From Sphingomonas abaci (GTDB taxonomy: Bacteria > Pseudomonadota > Alphaproteobacteria > Sphingomonadales > Sphingomonadaceae), in contig NZ_JACHNY010000005.1 in NCBI RefSeq assembly GCF_014199625.1, positions 61,969 through 125,968 on the forward strand: a DNA stretch of 64,000 nucleotides, in the 5' to 3' direction. The first letter of the stretch is position 1; each line of letters opens with the position of its first letter. The notes under the pieces were generated by a model that was not told the origin of the DNA, searched no databases, and worked only from the letters and a program-made list of their open reading frames with translations. Position numbers and translations under genes: made by a program. Of this stretch, positions 56,861 through 64,000 are shown piece after piece.

Positions 56861-57001
56861 CGTCGTGGCAGCTTCACCGTCATTCCAAGCGTCTTAGGCA
56901 AGCCATGGGCCGGGGGGAAGCCGTCGCAGCGACACGCCGCCGTCTTGCCGCCGGCTGAACGGGCGCATAGCATCCGCCATCATCATCAAGGATCATCGCC
57001 C

Positions 57002-58510
57002 TTGCGCTCCTTTCGTCACGCCGCCCCCCTCCTGACCCTGGCGCTGCTTGCCGCCCCCGTCGCCGCCGCCGCGCCCAAGACCGACGAGAAGACCGCCGCC
57101 GCCGACAAGAAGGATGGCGACGAAAGCAAGCTGCCGCCGCTGCCCGCCGACAAGAGCATCAGCCAGAGCGTCCGCATCGGCGGCCGCACGATCAGCTACC
57201 GCGCCACGGTCGGCACCCTTCCGGTGCGCGACGAGAAGGGTGAGACGATCGGGCAGGTCGTCTACACCGCCTATACGGTGCCAGGCAGCGACGTGCGCCG
57301 CCCCGTGACCTTCGCCTTCAACGGCGGACCCGGCGCGGCGTCGGTCTATCTCAACATGGGCGCGGTCGGGCCGAAGCACGTGCAGTTCGGCGCGCAGGGC
57401 GATGCTCCGTCCGACGCGCCGATCGCGACCGACAATCCCAATAGCTGGCTCGACTTCACCGACCTAGTGTTCATCGATCCGATCGGCACCGGTTTCAGCC
57501 GCAGCCTGGTCGACGAGGAGAAGACCAAGAAGGCCTTCTACGGCAACGATCCGGACATCAAGTACCTGTCCAAGATCATCTATGACTGGCTGGTCCAGCA
57601 ACAGCGGCTGCGCTCGCCCAAATATGTGATGGGCGAGAGCTATGGCGGCTATCGGGCGCCGCGCATTGCCTATGAGCTGCAATCGCAGATCGGCGTCGGC
57701 GTCAACGGGCTGATCCTGGTGTCGCCCTATCTCGACCCGGCGGTGGGCAGCGGCTCGACCGCCCTGTCGCCCCTGCCCTGGATGATCGACCTGCCGTCGA
57801 TGGCGGCGGCGAACCTGGAGCGCCAGGGCAAGCTGACGCCCCAGGCGATGGCGGAGGTCGAGGCCTATACGCGCGGCCCCTTCGCCACCGACCTGCTGCT
57901 CGGCCGCTCCAATCCGGAGGCGCTGAACCGGCTGGTCGAGCGGGTCACCCAGCTGACCGGGCTGGACCCGGCGTTGGTGCGGCGCATGGGCGGGCGGGTC
58001 GACACCGGCACCTATCTGCGCGAGATCCACCGGGCGCAGGGGACGATCGGCAGCGTCTACGACTCGAACGTCACCGCCTTCGATCCCTTTCCCTGGGCAT
58101 CCGAGATGCAGTCGAACGATCCGATCCTCGACTCGCTGATCGCGCCGACGACCAGCGCGATGGTCGATTTCGTCACGCGCGAGGTGGGCTGGAAGACGGA
58201 CGCGCGCTATCACGCGCTGTCCTATGCGGTGAACCAGGCCTGGGACCGCGGCAAGCCGGACGACACGCCCGTCACCGACCTGCGCAAGGCGATCGCCAAC
58301 GATCCCAAGATGAAGGTGATGATCGTCCATGGCTGGGACGACCTGTCCTGCCCGTTCTTCGCCTCGCGGCTGATCGTCGATCAGATGCCGGCTTTCGGCC
58401 AGACGGACCGGGTGAAGCTCGACATCTATCCGGGGGGGCACATGTTCTACAGCCGCACGGACTCGGGCGCGGCGTTCAAACGGGATGCGGAGGCGCTGTA
58501 CCGGGGGTGA
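57002..58510 (+). CDS. Exported S10 family serine carboxypeptidase
   Basis: A 502-residue peptidase with a signal peptide (APLLTLALLAAPVAAAA) and a Lys-rich mature start. The fold carries FAFNGGPGAASVY (oxyanion site), the nucleophile Ser213 in GESYGGYRAP, an Asp in VHGWDDLSCPF and the His in GGHMFY. Such proteins trim C-terminal residues of peptides in the periplasm. It starts TTG at 57002, with AAGGA about ten bases before it. It is divergent from divL. Confidence 0.85.
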   Translation: MRSFRHAAPLLTLALLAAPVAAAAPKTDEKTAAADKKDGDESKLPPLPADKSISQSVRIGGRTISYRATVGTLPVRDEKGETIGQVVYTAYTVPGSDVRRPVTFAFNGGPGAASVYLNMGAVGPKHVQFGAQGDAPSDAPIATDNPNSWLDFTDLVFIDPIGTGFSRSLVDEEKTKKAFYGNDPDIKYLSKIIYDWLVQQQRLRSPKYVMGESYGGYRAPRIAYELQSQIGVGVNGLILVSPYLDPAVGSGSTALSPLPWMIDLPSMAAANLERQGKLTPQAMAEVEAYTRGPFATDLLLGRSNPEALNRLVERVTQLTGLDPALVRRMGGRVDTGTYLREIHRAQGTIGSVYDSNVTAFDPFPWASEMQSNDPILDSLIAPTTSAMVDFVTREVGWKTDARYHALSYAVNQAWDRGKPDDTPVTDLRKAIANDPKMKVMIVHGWDDLSCPFFASRLIVDQMPAFGQTDRVKLDIYPGGHMFYSRTDSGAAFKRDAEALYRG

Positions 58511-58515
58511 TGGGA

Positions 58516-58637
58516 CCTGTTCCTTCTCTGACTGTCCCCCGGCGAAGGCCGGGGCCGGTCGGAAAGGCCCCTGTTAAAGAGCGTTCCGAATTGTCACGAG
58601 CGCCCCCCATCCGGGCCCCGGCTTCCGCCGGGGAACA
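58516..58637. repeat. Paired REP-like palindromic element, copy B
   Basis: Two inverted-repeat hairpins with identical 7-bp arms CCCCGGC/GCCGGGG, at 58537-58554 (loop GAAG) and 58616-58633 (loop TTCC), about 62 bp apart. The element starts with CTGTTCC and ends GGGGAACAG, and shares GACTGTCCCCC, GGAAAGG and GCGAAGG with copy A at 40392-40507. Confidence 0.6.
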
Positions 58638-58657
58638 GGCTGGGGGATGCGGCGACT

Positions 58658-60586
<1,929 letters not shown>

Positions 60587-60664
60587 CGATCACCTCTCCG
60601 GGGCCGTTGCCTTTGCACCGCCTCTATCGTGGCCATCGCCTGCTGAGTAGCCGGACCGGCAAAT

Positions 60665-62737
60665 TTACGCGCCCGGCCGGTAGCGCAGGCCGATCCACAG
60701 CGTACGGGGCGTCGCGCGCTCAACCAGGTTCGCCCCGCTCACCCCGGCCTCGACCCGGGCATCGGTCACATTCTCGCCCCGCAGCTCGAGCGCCAGCGCG
60801 CGCGTCACCGAAGCGGCGATATAGGCGTCGAGCGTGGTCGCGGGCGCGAGGCTGCGGCTGTTCTGGTCGTCCTCGAACTGGCGCGCCACATGCCGCAGGG
60901 TCAGCGCCGCCGATGTCCCGTCCCGCCGATAGTCGACGGTGCCGGACCATTGGTCGCGCGGCGTCTGGGCCGGGCGCAGGCCGTCCAGCGCCGCGCCCGC
61001 GCCGCTTGCCCGGACGCGCGCATCGACATGGCTCCACGATGCCCCCAGGCCGAGCGCCCCCGGCTGCCACCGGGCGTCCAGCTCGATCCCGCGCGAGCGT
61101 ACCGCGTCCAGATTGCGCCGCACCCGATAGACGCCGTTCGCCGCGACGAAGCCGACCAGCGGAAAACTGCCCGGCCCGGCGCCGGCCGTGACATTGGCGA
61201 TCGCATCGTCCAACCGGTTGTCGAAGACCGTCGCCGCCAGCCGCAGCGTCCGCTCCGGCGCGATCGTCACCCCCGCCTCGACGCCGCGCAGCGTCTCCGG
61301 CGCGAGCAGCGGGTTGGCAGCGGTTGCATCCGGTCCGACCCGGAACGGCCGGTAGAGTTCGTTCAGCGTCGGCAGTCGCCAGCCGCGATAGGCGGCGGCG
61401 CGTAGCGTCACTCCGTCCACCGCCCGCCAGGCCAGTCCGGCGCGGCCGGTCGTCTCATGCCCCGCCCGGTCGGCGAAGCGCAGGTCGGTCAACGCCGGGC
61501 CGGTCGCCAGCGGCCGCTCGCTCAGCCGGCCATCGCCGATCCGCCACCAGTCGATGCGGCCGCCCAGCGACAGCGTCAACCGGCCGAGCTCGGCGCTGCC
61601 GTCGGCGAACAGCCCGATCGTGCGGTTGTCGCCGCCCGCCGCGCGCCGGCGCGTCGGCTGGCCGGCGACATAGGTGTAGTTCTCCTGCGTCCGCCCCGAT
61701 ACGTCGCGCCAGTCGCCGCCCAGCCGCAGTGCCAGGGCGGAACCGACCGGCGGTGCGATCTCGATCCGCGCGCCCAGGCCGGTGGCGGGCGTGCTGTACT
61801 GGTCGAGCGTCCGCGTCGCGGTGGTGCGGGCGGCATCGACGCTCGCGAAGCTGGAGGCGAAGCCGCGCGTCTGCAGATAGGTCAGCGCCGACCACCCCCA
61901 GCGACCGCGCCCGACCAGGCGCAGGCTGGCGTCCGCGCCCTCCGACCGGTTGCCGGTGAAGGGCGTGCCGCGCTCGCGCCGATCGGTGAAGGCGCCGACA
62001 TTGGCCTGTAGCTCCGTATCCGGGGCCAGCGCGACCACGCCGCGCACCGCGCCCGACGCCTGCGCATAGGGGGCGGGTCGATCGACCGGTCCCCTTCGCT
62101 CCGCCACGATGGGGACGAAGCCGTCGCCCCGCGCATAGGCGCCGGACAGGGTCAGGTAGCCGCCCGGCCGGACGAGCGCCGCCGTCCCTTGTGCGTCGAC
62201 CGAGTCGCGGCTGCCATAGGCCAGCCGGCCGGCGAGCGGCGCGTCGGGCGCCGCGCTGTCGAGTTCGACCGTACCCGCCAGTGCGCCCGGCCCCTGATAG
62301 CCGCTGCCGCCGCCGCGCGTCACCCGGACGCGGCCGAGCCGGTCGGTGGCATAGGCCGGGAAGGCGACCCAGCCGCCGAACGGATCGCTCTGCGGCACGC
62401 CGTCGAGGAGCAGCAGCGCCCGGCTGGCGGCGTTGCCGCCGAGGCCGCGCAGCGTGATGCCCTGGCTGGTCGGATTGGCGCTGCGGCTGTCGGCGCGGCG
62501 GAACTGCTGAAGGCCGGCGACCTCGGCCAGCACGCTCTCCAGCCGGCCGGCGGCATTGGCGGCGATCCGGTCGCGGCCGATCTCCACCACGTCGAAAGCG
62601 CGGTCGCCCGGCGGGTCCGACAGGCCGCGCCCGGTGACCAGGATCGCGGCATCCTCCCCTGGCGCGACCGGCGCCTGCTGGGCGATGGCGGGTCCGGCGA
62701 CGAGCAGCGCGGACAGGCTTGCGGCGCGGCGGATCAT
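60665..62737 (-). CDS. TonB-dependent outer-membrane receptor
   Basis: A 690-residue receptor: signal peptide (cleavage near AIAQ), a putative TonB box near DAAILVTGRG, an N-terminal plug (about 45-165, ending VRVTRGGGSGYQGPGALAG) and a 22-strand barrel ending in an aromatic-rich strand. It lacks a clear metal-siderophore or cobalamin motif. Coupling to a BASS carrier (ATGA) suggests uptake of the same ligand across both membranes. Confidence 0.85.
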   Translation of the reverse strand: MIRRAASLSALLVAGPAIAQQAPVAPGEDAAILVTGRGLSDPPGDRAFDVVEIGRDRIAANAAGRLESVLAEVAGLQQFRRADSRSANPTSQGITLRGLGGNAASRALLLLDGVPQSDPFGGWVAFPAYATDRLGRVRVTRGGGSGYQGPGALAGTVELDSAAPDAPLAGRLAYGSRDSVDAQGTAALVRPGGYLTLSGAYARGDGFVPIVAERRGPVDRPAPYAQASGAVRGVVALAPDTELQANVGAFTDRRERGTPFTGNRSEGADASLRLVGRGRWGWSALTYLQTRGFASSFASVDAARTTATRTLDQYSTPATGLGARIEIAPPVGSALALRLGGDWRDVSGRTQENYTYVAGQPTRRRAAGGDNRTIGLFADGSAELGRLTLSLGGRIDWWRIGDGRLSERPLATGPALTDLRFADRAGHETTGRAGLAWRAVDGVTLRAAAYRGWRLPTLNELYRPFRVGPDATAANPLLAPETLRGVEAGVTIAPERTLRLAATVFDNRLDDAIANVTAGAGPGSFPLVGFVAANGVYRVRRNLDAVRSRGIELDARWQPGALGLGASWSHVDARVRASGAGAALDGLRPAQTPRDQWSGTVDYRRDGTSAALTLRHVARQFEDDQNSRSLAPATTLDAYIAASVTRALALELRGENVTDARVEAGVSGANLVERATPRTLWIGLRYRPGA

Positions 62738-63711
62738 GCGTCCTGCCCCGCCGCCTGGTCCGCGAAGCGCCGCGCGATGAAGGCGCAGGCGATCAACTGG
62801 ATCTGGTGGAACAGCATCACCGGCAACAGCACGACGCCAACCTGCGCCGCCGGGAACAGCACGCCCGCCATCGGCACGCCCGAAGCCAGGCTCTTCTTGG
62901 AGCCGCAGAACAGCAGCACGATCGCATCCTCGCGCGACAGCCTCATCGCCCGGCCGAGCGCCAGCGTGATGCCCAGCACCACCGCCAGCAACAGCGTGCA
63001 GAGCAGCGCGATGACGCCCAGGTCGCGCGGGGAGACGCGTGTCCATAACCCCTCCACCACCGCCGCGCCGAACGCGCTGTAGACGACGAGCAGGATCGAG
63101 CCGCGGTCGACGATCGTCAGCCACTGCTTGCGCCGTGCGACGAATCCCCCGATCCAGGGCCGCAGCAGATGGCCGGCGACGAACGGCACCAGCAATTGCA
63201 GTACGATCGCCTCGACAGCGCTGCCAGAAAGGCCATGGCCCGCCCCGGCGCCCGGCATCAACAGCGCGACCAGCGCCGGGGTCAGGACGATGCCGATCAG
63301 GTTGGAAAAGGACGCGCTGCACACCGCCGCCGCGACATTGCCGCGCGCGATCGCGGTGAAGGCGATCGACGACTGCACGGTCGAAGGCAGCAGCGTCAGG
63401 AACAGCAGTCCCGCGGCGACCGCGCTGTCAATGCCGGGCAGCGCCCGCAGACCCAGTCCGAACAGCGGGAACAGGCCGAAGCTGACCGCCAGCACCGCCA
63501 GGTGCAGCCGCCAGTTTCGCGCGCCCTCCCAGATCGCATCGCGCGACAGCTTCGCGCCGTGCAGGAAGAAAAGCAGGACGATGCCGATATCCGCCGCCCA
63601 GGCGACCAGGGTCGCCATGCCACCCCGCGCGGGCAGCAGCGTGGCGAGCAGGACGGTGCCGAGCAGCATCAGGATGAACGGCTCGAACAGGGCAAGGAAT
63701 CGACGGATCAC
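62734..63711 (-). CDS. BASS-family sodium-dependent transporter (YfeH-type)
   Basis: A 325-residue membrane carrier of the bile acid:sodium symporter-like superfamily, related to the YfeH/DUF4137 group. Ten hydrophobic helices are visible, with LTLLPSTVQSSIAFTAIARGNVAAAVCSA and FCGSKKSLASGVPMAGVLFP as the two crossover signatures. Its stop overlaps the receptor's ATG (ATGA), an unusual inner/outer membrane pair in this order. Confidence 0.82.
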   Translation of the reverse strand: MIRRFLALFEPFILMLLGTVLLATLLPARGGMATLVAWAADIGIVLLFFLHGAKLSRDAIWEGARNWRLHLAVLAVSFGLFPLFGLGLRALPGIDSAVAAGLLFLTLLPSTVQSSIAFTAIARGNVAAAVCSASFSNLIGIVLTPALVALLMPGAGAGHGLSGSAVEAIVLQLLVPFVAGHLLRPWIGGFVARRKQWLTIVDRGSILLVVYSAFGAAVVEGLWTRVSPRDLGVIALLCTLLLAVVLGITLALGRAMRLSREDAIVLLFCGSKKSLASGVPMAGVLFPAAQVGVVLLPVMLFHQIQLIACAFIARRFADQAAGQDA

Positions 63712-63891
63712 GGGCTAGTCCTGTCAGCGTGGGACGCGACGAGGCGCGCCGGGAAGGGCAGCGGCGGACCCCGTCCGGGATGATAGCTCCGCCACCCCGC
63801 GTCATGCCTCCTTGATCGCCGCACCGCAACACAGCCCGTGCGTTCAACGGCTTGCCCGTGGCTTGTGGGGACGTGAGGGGACTATCCTACT
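63712..63891. other. Leader region of the BASS-receptor operon
   Basis: 180 bp upstream of the carrier gene. I see no gene, and no match to TPP, cobalamin or SAM riboswitch cores on the minus strand. It is followed by the 14-bp tandem array. Confidence 0.5.
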
Positions 63892-64000
63892 GGGGTCAGC
63901 CTTTTGGGGTCAGCCTTCTGGGGTCAGCCTTCTGGGGTCAGCCTTCTGGGGTCAGCCTTCTGGGGTCAGCCTTCTGGGGTCAGCCTTCTGGGGTCAGCCT
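63892..64000. repeat. 14-bp tandem repeat array, open at window end
   Basis: Seven complete copies of GGGGTCAGCCTTCT (first copy ends TTTT) and 11 bases of an eighth, with exact 14-bp phase. The unit is two heptads, GGGGTCA and GCCTTCT. The array continues beyond the window. Confidence 0.95.

Noticed and set aside
63712..63891. Possible riboswitch ahead of the carrier-receptor operon
   Set aside because: Checked for TPP, cobalamin and SAM core sequences on the minus strand; the conserved boxes are not present.
63892..64000. CRISPR-like array
   Set aside because: The repeats are 14 bp and directly adjoining, with no spacers and no cas genes.

Overview
The window is GC-rich chromosomal DNA of a Sphingomonas-type alphaproteobacterium (Sphingomonadaceae). 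The assignment rests on gene order and protein character: lptD-surA-pdxA-rsmA, the pepA/holC/ndk run, a DivL-type tyrosine histidine-kinase homologue heading tsaE-amgK-murU-addB-addA-trxA, secA next to argJ, and an outer-membrane TonB receptor. No phage, transposase, integrase or CRISPR array was seen; this is dense core genome with small accessory patches. Many neighbours are joined by ATGA or GTGA stop/start overlaps, so translational coupling is common.

Layout. 1-9.6 kb: tail of an ImuA-like gene, poxB with a small FUSC protein, a PQQ-type sugar dehydrogenase with a predicted envelope barrel protein, a polytopic glycosyltransferase, an SDR, a nucleoside deaminase and a LacI-family regulator. 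9.6-19 kb: a DUF885 peptidase-like protein, an APH-fold phosphotransferase, and a xylan/oligosaccharide patch (secreted esterase, GH43 xylosidase, MFS carrier) with two identical TAACGTTA palindromes of LacI-operator type; then an exonuclease and a DAACS carrier. 19.3-23.2 kb: a signalling patch with an RpfF-like DSF synthase behind a perfect 19-bp palindrome, a convergent membrane GGDEF-EAL protein and a Crp/Fnr regulator. 23.2-37 kb: housekeeping genes (GNAT, ndk, holC, pepA; lptD, surA, pdxA, rsmA; moaA, nadK), an EAL phosphodiesterase with a decayed GGDEF domain, and a second copy of the polytopic glycosyltransferase. 37.3-45.6 kb: tRNA-Asn, a ygiBC-like pair, yjbQ, a glycine-rich lipoprotein, secA with a short upstream exported ORF, argJ and a glutathione transferase. 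45.6-56.9 kb: one long leftward operon from divL to trxA. 57-64 kb: an S10 carboxypeptidase, acsA, a TonB receptor coupled to a BASS-family carrier, and a 14-bp tandem repeat running off the window end.

How the genes work together. Envelope assembly is strongly represented (LptD and SurA for the outer membrane, SecA for export, AmgK/MurU for peptidoglycan recycling, two membrane glycosyltransferases). c-di-GMP turnover appears twice, once beside a DSF synthase. The loci most worth pursuing are the rpfF/GGDEF-EAL/crp patch, the short ORF and RNA hairpins upstream of secA, the Tyr-for-His kinase homologue, the paired REP-like repeats at 40.4 and 58.5 kb, and the 14-bp tandem array.
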